Shown here: positions 18,224 to 26,363 of the stretch, piece after piece
How the letters are laid out: each line of letters opens with the position of its first letter
Position numbering within the stretch: position 1 is the stretch's first letter
Source: Novosphingobium sp. NDB2Meth1
Lineage (GTDB): Bacteria; Pseudomonadota; Alphaproteobacteria; Sphingomonadales; Sphingomonadaceae
Assembly: GCF_900117425.1 (NCBI RefSeq)
Contig: NZ_FPEH01000012.1
Coordinates: 248,001-312,000 of the forward strand
Direction of reading: 5' to 3'
Length of the DNA: 64,000 nt
Position numbers and translations under genes: made by a program
Notes under the pieces: model-generated
Told to the model about the DNA's origin: nothing
What the model saw: only the letters and a program-made list of their open reading frames with translations
Databases searched by the model: none

Positions 18224-19368
18224 GCCTCCAGCGGACGCAGCAGCGCGCGGCTGATGATGTGGCGCTGGATCTCGCTGGTGCCATCCCAGATGCGCTCGAC
18301 GCGGGCATCGCGCCAGAAGCGTTCGATGGGGAGTTCGTCCATCAGCCCCATGCCGCCGAAGATTTGGAGCGCGTTGTCGGTCACGCGGGCGAGGGCTTCG
18401 GAGGCGAAGAGCTTGGCCATTGCTGCGTCGGTGTCGGTCATCGTGCCCTGATCGTCCTTCCACGCGGCGCGGAAGGTGAGGAGTTCTGCGGCTTCGAGCT
18501 CGGTCTTCATGTCCGCGAGCTTGAAGCCGGTGCCCTGGAACTTGCCGATGGCCTGCCCGAACTGCTTGCGCGTGGCGGCCCATTGCGTTGCCATTTCCAG
18601 CACGCGCTGGCCGCGCCCGACCGAAGTGGTGGCCACCTGGAGGCGGGTCGAGCCGAGCCACTGGCCCATCAGCTCGAAGCCCTTGTCGAGCTCTCCGAGG
18701 AGCGCGGAGGCGGGGACGCGGCAATCCTCGAAGATCAGCTCGCACTGGTGATAGCCGCGGTGCGAGACGCACTTGGGGCCGCGGCGGCGGGTGAGGCCCG
18801 GGGTGTCGAAATCGACGAGGAAGCAGCTGATCGTCTTCTTGCCGCCTGCTTCGCCGGTCGCGGCGCAGAGGATCACGAAATCGGCGACGTCGGCGTGGCT
18901 GATGAAGTGCTTGGAGCCGTTGATGACGAAATCGTTGCCATCCCTCCGGGCAAAGGTGCGCATCGAGCGGACGTCGGAACCGGCATCGGGTTCGGTCATG
19001 GCGAGGCAGTCGTGGCGTTCGCCGCGTATGGTGGGGAGGAGGTATTCGTCGATCTGGCTGCCGGTGCAGCCGCGCAGGATATTGCTGGGGCGCGCGATCA
19101 TCATCTGCAGGCCGTAGCTGGCGCGGCCCAGTTCGCGCTCCATCAGCGTGGTGTCGAAGGTGCCGAGGCCGCCGCCGCCGAGTTCTGCCGGCATGTTTAC
19201 GGCATAGAGGCCGAGTTCCTTCGATTTGCGGCGGATCTCGTCGGCGAGGTCGGCGGGGACGTTGTCCGTGTCCTCGACGAGCGTTTCGTGCGGATAGAGT
19301 TCGGTCTCGACAAAGCGGCGGACCGTTTCGACCAGCATCTGCTGTTCGGAGGATAGTTCGAAATGCAT
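18220..19368 (-). CDS. Acyl-CoA dehydrogenase, putative gamma-butyrobetainyl-CoA dehydrogenase
   Basis: A 382-residue FAD-dependent acyl-CoA dehydrogenase, complete, with MTEPDAGSDV (FAD/substrate segment), the RKQFGQAIGKFQ segment and the C-terminal QIFGGMGLMDE. The position that usually holds the catalytic Glu before GTS reads RIWDGTSEIQR, so Asp replaces Glu. The ATG at 19368 overlaps the thioesterase stop (TGATG). Between a CaiD-type hydratase and an acyl-CoA synthetase it would oxidise gamma-butyrobetainyl-CoA to crotonobetainyl-CoA, passing electrons to ETF. The general family is certain; the substrate is inferred from context. Confidence 0.86.
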   Translation of the reverse strand: MHFELSSEQQMLVETVRRFVETELYPHETLVEDTDNVPADLADEIRRKSKELGLYAVNMPAELGGGGLGTFDTTLMERELGRASYGLQMMIARPSNILRGCTGSQIDEYLLPTIRGERHDCLAMTEPDAGSDVRSMRTFARRDGNDFVINGSKHFISHADVADFVILCAATGEAGGKKTISCFLVDFDTPGLTRRRGPKCVSHRGYHQCELIFEDCRVPASALLGELDKGFELMGQWLGSTRLQVATTSVGRGQRVLEMATQWAATRKQFGQAIGKFQGTGFKLADMKTELEAAELLTFRAAWKDDQGTMTDTDAAMAKLFASEALARVTDNALQIFGGMGLMDELPIERFWRDARVERIWDGTSEIQRHIISRALLRPLEA

Positions 19369-19925
19369 CACTTCTTGTCCCGTCTGATTCCGATGGAGCG
19401 GCCGACCTGCGCCGGGCGTTCAAGCCCTGCGTGGGCGGCGAGCACCGCATGGACCGTTGCGTGAAGTTCCGGCGGCATGGGTGCAGATTTGCCCGCGTTC
19501 ATGTCGACATGCACCAGCATCTGCTCGCCGGTTGCCAGCAGGTCGCCCGTCTTGCCATGGTGCATGGTGTGGAAGATGTGGAGGCGCTTGTCGTCGGCAT
19601 CGATGAGCTGGAGCGCAAGGTCGAGCGGATCGCCGAGGTGCGCTTCGGCAAGGTTGAAGATCATCGTCTGCACGGTGAACAGCGAATGGCCGCCCGCGCG
19701 ATAAGCCTCGTCGATGCCGATCTTGCGGAAGAACGCGTCGGACTGGTCGCCGAAGACGAGGAGATAGCAGCTCTCGCTCATATGCCCGTTGTAATCGACC
19801 CATTCGCGCGGGACGGTGGGCCGGATCAGGCGCAATGGGGCTGGGATGACCTCGCCGGGCTGGAACGGGTCTGCGGCGACGCCCTCGAGCGGGGTGGTGA
19901 GGCCGTGGGGTTCATTTGGCGGCAT
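19368..19925 (-). CDS. Hot-dog thioesterase, betainyl-CoA thioesterase-like
   Basis: A 185-residue 4HBT-type hot-dog thioesterase. WVDYNGHMSESCYLLVFGDQSDAF holds the usual catalytic Asp region. The protein parallels the C-terminal domain of the carnitine dehydrogenase fusion at 22547-24046, with matching segments EWVDYNGH/EWIDYNEH, GGHSLFTVQT/AGHSWYTVET, DKRLHIFHTM/GKRLHLFHEM and EQMLVHVDMNAGKS/EHMLVHVNAAAEKS. It may release carnitine from carnitinyl-CoA or betaine from betainyl-CoA. GGAGG lies 6 bases before ATG 19925. It overlaps both neighbours in the operon. Confidence 0.83.
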   Translation of the reverse strand: MPPNEPHGLTTPLEGVAADPFQPGEVIPAPLRLIRPTVPREWVDYNGHMSESCYLLVFGDQSDAFFRKIGIDEAYRAGGHSLFTVQTMIFNLAEAHLGDPLDLALQLIDADDKRLHIFHTMHHGKTGDLLATGEQMLVHVDMNAGKSAPMPPELHATVHAVLAAHAGLERPAQVGRSIGIRRDKK

Positions 19926-20961
19926 GACTGGCCTCCTTGGCTGTCCAGGCGCAGACACCAGCGGTCGTGCCCCTGGGGAGATCGGCGATCTGCACCACGC
20001 CCGGCAGCAGCCTTGCACGGCCTTTCTCGCAGACGAGCGTCTGATCGCCATACCCCGCCACATCGAGCAGGACCTGATCCCAGTGCCGGTACTGCACGTC
20101 GTGGCCCTCGCCGGGATAGCGGCGGAAGGTGACTTTGCCCGCAACCTTGCTCGCCCAGAACTCGCCTTGGGCCGGGGGGACAATGCTGTCCGCTTCGCCA
20201 TAGGTGAAATAGGCCGGGGCCGGGAACGCCTTGACCGGTGCAGGCGCGTCGCAGAAGCGGCGGTATTCGCGCACGACGCCGCGCGTATCGCCGTGCTGTC
20301 CGGCGATGAAATAGGCATGCGCGCCTTCATCGGCGGCGCGGTCAACGAAGCCGCGCACCTTGGAGGCCATGCCTTCGGGCGGTTTGGCCTGAAAGACGCG
20401 AGGGGCGCCGGTCTGTTCGGTGAGGCTTGCCTCCAGTGCCGAGAGCGGCGCCGAGCATATCGCGCTGTCGGCCGGGGCCTGCGCGATGGCCGCAAGCATA
20501 TGCCACGAGGTGATCCGCTCCGGCATGGCAGCCGCGATGTGTCCGGCATAGGCGCCGCCGCCGGAAATGGCGACCAGCGCGAACGTGCCGATCCCGAGGT
20601 GGCCGAGCACCTGCCGCACTTCGCTGGTGTAGTCCGCGAAGGTCCAGCTCGGGTCGTAGGCCGTATCGCCAAGGCCATTGCGTTCGACGGTGATGATGCG
20701 GACCTTGAGCTGCCTGCGCAGCGTCTCGAGGAAGGCGACCAGTTCCGCTGCCCGGCCGCTGGTTCCCGCGCCGCCGACGAAAAGCGTGGGCCGCCAGCCG
20801 GCCTCGCCGGTATCGGTGTAGTGGACCATGCGCCCTTCGCTTGTCTTGAGGCTGGAGACCGGCGTGCCGATGGGATCGAACCTGTCCGGGAAGACGATCG
20901 GCTTTGCCATGGCGGGCGCGGCCATCAGGGACAGCGCCAGCGCCGCAAGGCGCAGGTTCAT
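19912..20961 (-). CDS. Exported alpha/beta hydrolase
   Basis: A 349-residue protein with a signal peptide (MNLRLAALALSLMAAPAMA) and an alpha/beta-hydrolase core. The nucleophile Ser lies in LVAISGGGAY, the Asp in GEADSIVPP and the His in GEGHDVQYR. It should act in the periplasm. In a carnitine operon a plausible job is hydrolysis of an ester such as an acylcarnitine to free the quaternary amine for uptake, but nothing in the sequence proves this. Its start overlaps the permease stop (ATGA). Confidence 0.78.
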   Translation of the reverse strand: MNLRLAALALSLMAAPAMAKPIVFPDRFDPIGTPVSSLKTSEGRMVHYTDTGEAGWRPTLFVGGAGTSGRAAELVAFLETLRRQLKVRIITVERNGLGDTAYDPSWTFADYTSEVRQVLGHLGIGTFALVAISGGGAYAGHIAAAMPERITSWHMLAAIAQAPADSAICSAPLSALEASLTEQTGAPRVFQAKPPEGMASKVRGFVDRAADEGAHAYFIAGQHGDTRGVVREYRRFCDAPAPVKAFPAPAYFTYGEADSIVPPAQGEFWASKVAGKVTFRRYPGEGHDVQYRHWDQVLLDVAGYGDQTLVCEKGRARLLPGVVQIADLPRGTTAGVCAWTAKEASHAAK

Positions 20962-22364
20962 CGGACGGGCTCCGTTTCCAGATTGCGGTCGAGCGCGGGG
21001 ATCTGTGCCAGTTCCCTGGCGAGATCGAGGTTGCGGCACAGCAGCAGATAGACCGCCGCGGAGACCGGCAGGCCCACCAGCATCGAGACATCCGCCCGGC
21101 CAAGGCTCTGCGCGACCGGGCCGACATAGAGCTCGGTCTTGAAGAAGGGGATCATCGCCGCGAAGCCGACGAAATAGGCGGTGAGGCCGCGCCAGTTCCA
21201 GCGGCCATAGATCCCGTCCGCCATGAACATCGCGCGGATCGAATAGTGCCCTTTGCGCACGAAGAAGAAGTCCGCGAGGTTGATCGCGGTCCATGGGGTA
21301 AAGAGGTATACGAGCACGCCGAGGAACGCCTCGAACTGGTGCATGACATTGCCGGACGAGCCGAGCGAGAGCGACAGCGAGGCGATCAGGCAGACGATGA
21401 GCGAGGCGAGCCGCGCGCGCGCGCCGAGCTGGACCGGGCGCAGGCTGTCAATCACGCTGAGCAAGGTGAGCGAGGAGCCGTAGAGATTGAGCGAGGTGAT
21501 CGTGATAAGGCCGAAGAAGCTGCTGATCAGCATCAGCCAGCCGAACCCGCCGAACATGGCATCCGCGCTTCGGCGCAAGGCGACGACGATATCGGGATCG
21601 GTGTAGGTCGCGCCGGCAAAGGCGCCCACGAGCATCATCCAGGTGCCGCCGATGAAGGCGCCGCAGAAGGTCCACAGGAAGGCGGACCGGATGCCCACTT
21701 CGCGCGGAAGGTAGCGCGAATAGTCCGAAACGTAGATCGACCAGCTGAGCTGGTAGCCCGCAGCCGCGAAGAACTGGACTAGAAACAGCGTCAGCTTGAA
21801 CTCGCCCGGCCTCAGCAGTGCGCCCAGATCGAAGGCGGTGAAGAAGCCCAGCGTGTAGACCGCCAGCGCGGCCAGCATGATATAGGCCAGAACGCGCTGG
21901 GTGGCATGGATGACATCATAGCCGATACCTGCCACCAGCGCAGCAACGAGGCCGAACAGGATGATCGCGGGGGCTTCGGGCAGGCCCACCAGTTCGTGCA
22001 GCGTGCTCGCCGCCAGCGACTGGTTGAGCGCGTTGAAGCCGATGTAGGTGAACAGCGCCACGATCCACACCAGCAGCGCGCCGATGTAGCCGAACTGCGG
22101 GCGCGACTGTATCATCTGCGGCAGGCCGAGGTGCGGCCCCTGCGTGCAGTGGAGCGCCATCAACACCGTGCCGAAAGCGCAGCCGCCGATCACCGCGAGG
22201 CTCGACCAGAACAAGTCCAATCCGCCCAGTACGCTGATCGCGCCCGTTGCCAAGGTGGCAAGGTGCGCATCGCCCATGAACCACACCGGCCAGAGATGGT
22301 GCACCTTGCCGCGCCGTTCGGCGAGGGGGACGTAGTCGATCGAGCGCGTCTCAACCAAGGCCAT
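20958..22364 (-). CDS. NCS1-family permease
   Basis: A 468-residue, roughly 12-helix transporter of the NCS1 (purine-cytosine permease) family. The N-terminus ETRSIDYVPLAERRGKVHHLWPVWFMGDAH and the helix ALLVWIVALFTYIGFN are typical. ATG 22364 is preferred over 22421 because the NCS1 pattern starts with IDYVP. NCS1 proteins use sodium or protons to import nucleobases, hydantoins or vitamins and share the LeuT fold with BCCT carnitine/betaine carriers. As first gene of the operon it may import gamma-butyrobetaine or carnitine, which would be a new substrate class; a nucleobase role remains possible. Confidence 0.8.
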   Translation of the reverse strand: MALVETRSIDYVPLAERRGKVHHLWPVWFMGDAHLATLATGAISVLGGLDLFWSSLAVIGGCAFGTVLMALHCTQGPHLGLPQMIQSRPQFGYIGALLVWIVALFTYIGFNALNQSLAASTLHELVGLPEAPAIILFGLVAALVAGIGYDVIHATQRVLAYIMLAALAVYTLGFFTAFDLGALLRPGEFKLTLFLVQFFAAAGYQLSWSIYVSDYSRYLPREVGIRSAFLWTFCGAFIGGTWMMLVGAFAGATYTDPDIVVALRRSADAMFGGFGWLMLISSFFGLITITSLNLYGSSLTLLSVIDSLRPVQLGARARLASLIVCLIASLSLSLGSSGNVMHQFEAFLGVLVYLFTPWTAINLADFFFVRKGHYSIRAMFMADGIYGRWNWRGLTAYFVGFAAMIPFFKTELYVGPVAQSLGRADVSMLVGLPVSAAVYLLLCRNLDLARELAQIPALDRNLETEPVR

Positions 22365-22428
22365 GCGGTATGCGATCCCCTCTCTCAGCTGATCCGGCTT
22401 GCGGCGGCGAGATCGGAACACGTCCCCG

Positions 22429-22536
22429 ACCCCCGTCCATGCTGAGCTTGTCGAAGCACTGTTCTTTCTTCTTTCGTGCGGCGCAAGGCCTCAAGTGCAA
22501 GACGGTCCTTAGACAAGCTCAGGACAGACGGGGGGT
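22429..22536. repeat. REP-like inverted repeat, copy 1
   Basis: The arms start ACCCCCGTCCATGCTGAGCT and end AAGCTCAGGACAGACGGGGG. The core GCTGAGCTTGTCGAAGCA is a common intergenic repeat in sphingomonads as I know them. It sits between the carnitine dehydrogenase stop and the permease start and may form a transcript-stabilising hairpin. Confidence 0.75.
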
Positions 22537-22546
22537 AAGCAGGGAC

Positions 22547-24046
22547 TTAGCCCGGCATCCGGATCTGGCGGCCCATTCCCTCCGGCGGCGGCAGGTCGGC
22601 TTGTCCGGCCATCAGTGCTTGCGCGGCCTGCCGCATCGTTTCCGGCGCCGGAACCGACTTCTCGGCAGCGGCGTTGACGTGGACAAGCATATGTTCCGCG
22701 GTGGCAATCACCACGGCTTCCGGCCCGCGCACCATTTCGTGGAAGAGGTGGAGCCGCTTGCCATCGCAGCCGAGCACGCGGGTGCGCACCGAGACGCTGT
22801 CGCCCAGCCGCGCCTGACCGAGGTGGCGGATATGCGTCTCGACCGTGTACCACGAATGGCCCGCCGCCACGTAGTCCGCGCCCGCGCCGATGGCGCCGAG
22901 CACCACGTCCGTCGCATCGCCGAAGAGCTTGAGGTAGCAGTATTCGGTGAGGTGCTCGTTGTAGTCGATCCATTCGGGCTGCACCGGGGTCGCGATGGTG
23001 AGCATGCGCCCGTCGTCGAGGATGGAGCCGATGCCTGGGCCGCTGTCCTTGCCTGCCGCGACCAGCCGTGCCCGATGCGCGCGGGCGATCTGGCCCGAGG
23101 CGAAATCGTTGCGTTCGAGCGCGTGGGTCAGGTCGACAAGGCAATCGTCGCGCAGCCTTTCATAGGTGCGCAGGTCGATCCCGCCCGCCTGCTCGTCGGA
23201 CTGGCGGGCGATGGTCTCGATCAGCTCGTCGGTCAGCTTGGGGCCGATCAGCTTGGTCCAAGGCCATTCCATCGAGGGGCCGAACTGGTGGAGGAAGTGG
23301 CGCATGCCGTCCTCGCCGCCCGCCAGCCGGTAGACGAGGAACGTGCCCATGAACGACCAGCGCATCCCCGCGCCGAAGCGCACCGCGTCGTCGATCTCGG
23401 AGGCCGTGGCGATCCCGTCGTTGATCAGCCAAAGGGCCTCGCGCCAGACGGCTTCGAGCAGGCGGTCTGCGATGAAGCCGTCGATCTCCTTGCGGACATG
23501 GAGGACCTTCATGCCGATGCGAGTGTAGACAGCGGCGGCGATGTCCTTGGTCTGTTGGCTCGTCTGGTCGCCGCCGCAAATCTCGACGAGCGGGAGAAGG
23601 TAGACCGGGTTGAACGGGTGGCCGACCACCAGCCGGTCGGGCCGCGCCATGCCGGACTGCAGCTTCGTCGGCAGGAGGCCCGAGGTGGACGAGCCGATCA
23701 CCGCGTGGGCGGGCATGGCCGCATCCATTTCGGCGAGCAGGCGGATCTTGAGGTCCTCGCGCTCGGGCAGGCTTTCCTGAATGAAATCAGCGTCTCGGAC
23801 TGCATCCTGCAGGCTGCTTGCGAAGGTGACGCTGCCTTCTGGCGGCAGGGCATTTCCGAACAGGCGGGTCAGCGCCCTGCGGGCATTGGCGATGACGGCG
23901 GCGGTCTTGCGCTCGATCTCGGGATCGGGGTCGTAGATCGCCACGTTGATGCCATTGAGCACGAAACGCGCGGCCCAACCGGCGCCGATCACGCCGCCGC
24001 CGACAATGCCGACCTTGCGGATGTTTGAACCAGCCTCGGATGTCAT
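22547..24046 (-). CDS. lcdH: L-carnitine dehydrogenase fused to betainyl-CoA thioesterase
   Basis: A 499-residue two-part enzyme. Residues 1 to about 320 are a 3-hydroxyacyl-CoA-dehydrogenase-type NAD enzyme: VGIVGGGVIGAGWAARF, then GSSTSGLLPT and VGHPFNPVYLLPLVEICGG with the catalytic His. From about residue 340 a hot-dog thioesterase follows (EWIDYNEHLTEYCYLKLFGD). This architecture and length match bacterial L-carnitine dehydrogenase/betainyl-CoA thioesterase fusions such as the rhizobial one. The first half makes 3-dehydrocarnitine; the second frees glycine betaine from betainyl-CoA. ATG 24046 is chosen for its GGAGG ribosome binding site. REP-like repeats flank the gene on both sides. 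Confidence 0.9.
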   Translation of the reverse strand: MTSEAGSNIRKVGIVGGGVIGAGWAARFVLNGINVAIYDPDPEIERKTAAVIANARRALTRLFGNALPPEGSVTFASSLQDAVRDADFIQESLPEREDLKIRLLAEMDAAMPAHAVIGSSTSGLLPTKLQSGMARPDRLVVGHPFNPVYLLPLVEICGGDQTSQQTKDIAAAVYTRIGMKVLHVRKEIDGFIADRLLEAVWREALWLINDGIATASEIDDAVRFGAGMRWSFMGTFLVYRLAGGEDGMRHFLHQFGPSMEWPWTKLIGPKLTDELIETIARQSDEQAGGIDLRTYERLRDDCLVDLTHALERNDFASGQIARAHRARLVAAGKDSGPGIGSILDDGRMLTIATPVQPEWIDYNEHLTEYCYLKLFGDATDVVLGAIGAGADYVAAGHSWYTVETHIRHLGQARLGDSVSVRTRVLGCDGKRLHLFHEMVRGPEAVVIATAEHMLVHVNAAAEKSVPAPETMRQAAQALMAGQADLPPPEGMGRQIRMPG

Positions 24047-24099
24047 TTCCCAACCTCCACCGCGACTTCGCAAGAAATCCCAGTCAAATTACCCAAAGT

Positions 24100-24214
24100 C
24101 CGCTCATGCTGAGCTTGTCGAAGCATCACACCCGACGGTCGCGCCAACACCCCCTTCGGCTGGCTGCTTGCAGCAGCCGCTCAGGACATGCTTCGACAGG
24201 CTCAGGGTGAGCGG
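24100..24214. repeat. REP-like inverted repeat, copy 2
   Basis: The arms CCGCTCATGCTGAGCTTGTC... and ...GACAGGCTCAGGGTGAGCGG pair over about 27 bp and share the core of the copy at 22429. A small inner hairpin (GGCTG...CAGCC) lies in the loop. The element fills the gap between the cleavage-enzyme gene and lcdH. Confidence 0.75.
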
Positions 24215-24243
24215 GGTTGGGGCGGCTGCATTGGCCATTTGCC

Positions 24244-25134
24244 TCAGCGCTTCTGCAGCTTGAGCTTGGTGCGCACTTCGGCCGGCGTAAGGATGCGCGC
24301 GCCCATGCCAGTGAGGATCTGCACCGCGCGTTCGGTCAGCTGGCCATTGGTGGCAAGCTGGCCGCGGCCAAGATAAAGGTTGTCTTCCAGCCCCACGCGG
24401 ACGTTGCCGCCAGCCAAAGCCGCCATCGCCACGAAGGGCAGCTGGTTGCGCCCGATGGAAAAGCCGCTGAACACCGCGCCCGGCGGCAGCTGGTGGACCA
24501 TTGCCATGGTGGTCAGCGGATCGTCCGGCGCGCCATAGGGGATGCCCATGCACAGCTGGATCATCACCGGATCATCGAGCAGCCCGTCGCGGATCATCTC
24601 CTTCACGAAGACGAGGTGGCCGGTATCGAACACCTCGAGCTCGGGCCGCACGCCGAGGCGCTGCACCTCGGCGGCCATCGTGCGGAGCATGCCTGGCGTA
24701 TTGGTCATCACATAGTCGGCTTCGGCGAAGTTCATCGTGCCGCAATCGAGCGTGCAGATCTCGGGCAGCAGTTCCTGCACGTGGAGCAGACGTTCCATCG
24801 GGCCGACCATGTCGGTGCCAGCGGGATCGAGCGGGAAGGGGGTCTCACCAGGGCCGAACACGATATCGCCGCCCATGCCGGCAGTGAGGTTGATCACGAC
24901 GTCGGTGTCCGAGGCGCGGATGCGCTCCACGACTTCGCGGTAGAGCGCGACATCGCGGCTGCCCTTGCCGGTTTCGGGATCGCGCACGTGGATATGGGCG
25001 ATGGCGGCACCGGCCTTGGCCGCCTCGATCGCGGCATCGGCGATCTGCGCGGGCGTGACGGGGAGGCCGGGGTGCTTGTCGGCGGTATTGCCCGAGCCGG
25101 TGACGGCGCAGGTGATGAACGTCTCGAAATTCAT
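24244..25134 (-). CDS. BKACE beta-keto acid cleavage enzyme, putative 3-dehydrocarnitine cleavage
   Basis: A 296-residue DUF849/BKACE protein. The zinc ligands H47 and H49 are in [12 protein letters not shown], and [11 protein letters not shown] and [11 protein letters not shown] are family segments. BKACEs condense a beta-keto acid with acetyl-CoA, giving acetoacetate and a new CoA ester. With dehydrocarnitine the products are acetoacetate and betainyl-CoA, which the thioesterase domain of the neighbouring fusion would hydrolyse. GGGAGG precedes ATG 25134. The position directly upstream of lcdH on the same strand makes the substrate assignment strong but still inferred. Confidence 0.87.
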   Translation of the reverse strand: MNFETFITCAVTGSGNTADKHPGLPVTPAQIADAAIEAAKAGAAIAHIHVRDPETGKGSRDVALYREVVERIRASDTDVVINLTAGMGGDIVFGPGETPFPLDPAGTDMVGPMERLLHVQELLPEICTLDCGTMNFAEADYVMTNTPGMLRTMAAEVQRLGVRPELEVFDTGHLVFVKEMIRDGLLDDPVMIQLCMGIPYGAPDDPLTTMAMVHQLPPGAVFSGFSIGRNQLPFVAMAALAGGNVRVGLEDNLYLGRGQLATNGQLTERAVQILTGMGARILTPAEVRTKLKLQKR

Positions 25135-25254
25135 GAAGGCTCCCTCCCGACCCTGTTCACCGAGCTTAATTCCGCTGCGCCGGAATGGAATGGCGAATTG
25201 CCTCGATGCCGGAAAATGGAGGAGGTCCTGAGTTTTTGTTATGTCGCGGCGTGA

Positions 25255-26199
25255 TCAGATACGCAGCATCCGCGCCATCGCGCCCAGCAAGTCGCGGGTG
25301 AAGGCCTTGGCGGTGATGGCTTCGGCAATCGCGTTGAAGGCGTGGATCGCGCCGGGATAGGAGTGCAGCTCGACCGGCACGCCTGCTTTCACGAGGCGCA
25401 ATGCGTAGTCGAGGTCCTCGTCGAGGAAGAGGTCGAGGCTGCCGGTGCCGATCCAGGTTTGCGGCAGGCCGGAAAGGTCCTCGGCAAGCGCGGGGGAGAA
25501 CCAGCCCTTGCGCGCGTCGTCGGCGGCGTAGTCTCCCTGCAGGCATTCCCAGCCGAACTGGTTGTGGAGCCGCGTCCACACGAATTCGCCGGTGATCGGA
25601 TTGCCGTAGGGGCAGTCCGCGCTGCCGGTGCGGTGGTCGAGCATCGGATAGGTGAGGAACTGCGCGGCGAGCGCGGGACCGCCGCAATCGCGGGCCATCA
25701 GCGCGGTCGCCGCAGCGAGGCCGCCGCCCGCGCTTTCGCCGGTGATGCCGATGCGCGCAGCATCGACGCCGAGCGCTTCGGCATTGCCCGCCAGCCATTG
25801 GAGCGCGGCGTAGCAATCGTTCTGCGGGGCGGGGAAGGGGTGATCGGGCGCGAGGCGGTACTCGACCGAGGCCACCGGAATGCCCAAGGCAGCCGCCATG
25901 CCGGAGGGCGCCTGCTGCATCGAGCGCGCCGAGCCGATCACCATGCCGCCGCCATGGATATGAAGCAGCGCGGCGCGGCCCGTCTCGCCGGGCGCGGGAT
26001 CGTACCAGTAGACTTCGAGCGGTCCGCCTTCGCCCTCGATCACCTTGATCTCCGGCGCGATCGGCGGCGCGCCGACGAAGGCGAAGCGGCCTTCCGATTC
26101 CGCGCGGATCGCGGGCAAGGCCTCGCGGGTGAAGGCGTTGTCCGGCAGCAGATCGATCAGCGGCAGGAAATCGGGATCGACGAGATGGCGGGTGGTCAT
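25255..26199 (-). CDS. HSL-type alpha/beta hydrolase (esterase)
   Basis: A 314-residue cytoplasmic esterase of the hormone-sensitive-lipase family: oxyanion motif HIHGGGMVIG, nucleophile GESAGGGLAA, Asp near GTGSLDLFLDED and His in YPGAIHAFN. ATG 26199 is preferred over 26208 because AAGAGG lies 9 bases before it. It is divergent from benzoylformate decarboxylase across 164 bp and could belong with either the carnitine or the aromatic module. The substrate is unknown. Confidence 0.83.
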   Translation of the reverse strand: MTTRHLVDPDFLPLIDLLPDNAFTREALPAIRAESEGRFAFVGAPPIAPEIKVIEGEGGPLEVYWYDPAPGETGRAALLHIHGGGMVIGSARSMQQAPSGMAAALGIPVASVEYRLAPDHPFPAPQNDCYAALQWLAGNAEALGVDAARIGITGESAGGGLAAATALMARDCGGPALAAQFLTYPMLDHRTGSADCPYGNPITGEFVWTRLHNQFGWECLQGDYAADDARKGWFSPALAEDLSGLPQTWIGTGSLDLFLDEDLDYALRLVKAGVPVELHSYPGAIHAFNAIAEAITAKAFTRDLLGAMARMLRI

Positions 26200-26363
26200 C
26201 GGTGGCATCCTCTTTTGCTCTTGGTCCTTTCAATGCGGTCCGGGGTGCCGCTGGGCAAGGGCCTTTTGCCCAAGCGTTTCGCTGGGCGAGCGCGACGCGT
26301 GGCTGCGGTTGTCTTTGCCGCGTCCTCGGCGCAGAACCGCAGAGACAAGCCACGGGAGAGACC

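Noticed and set aside
18224..19450. N-terminal extension of the acyl-CoA synthetase frame
   Set aside because: It reads the acyl-CoA dehydrogenase gene in the wrong frame; the synthetase pattern begins at ATG 18223.
22429..24214. Composite transposon around lcdH
   Set aside because: The flanking repeats are short REP-like palindromes without a transposase or target-site duplication.
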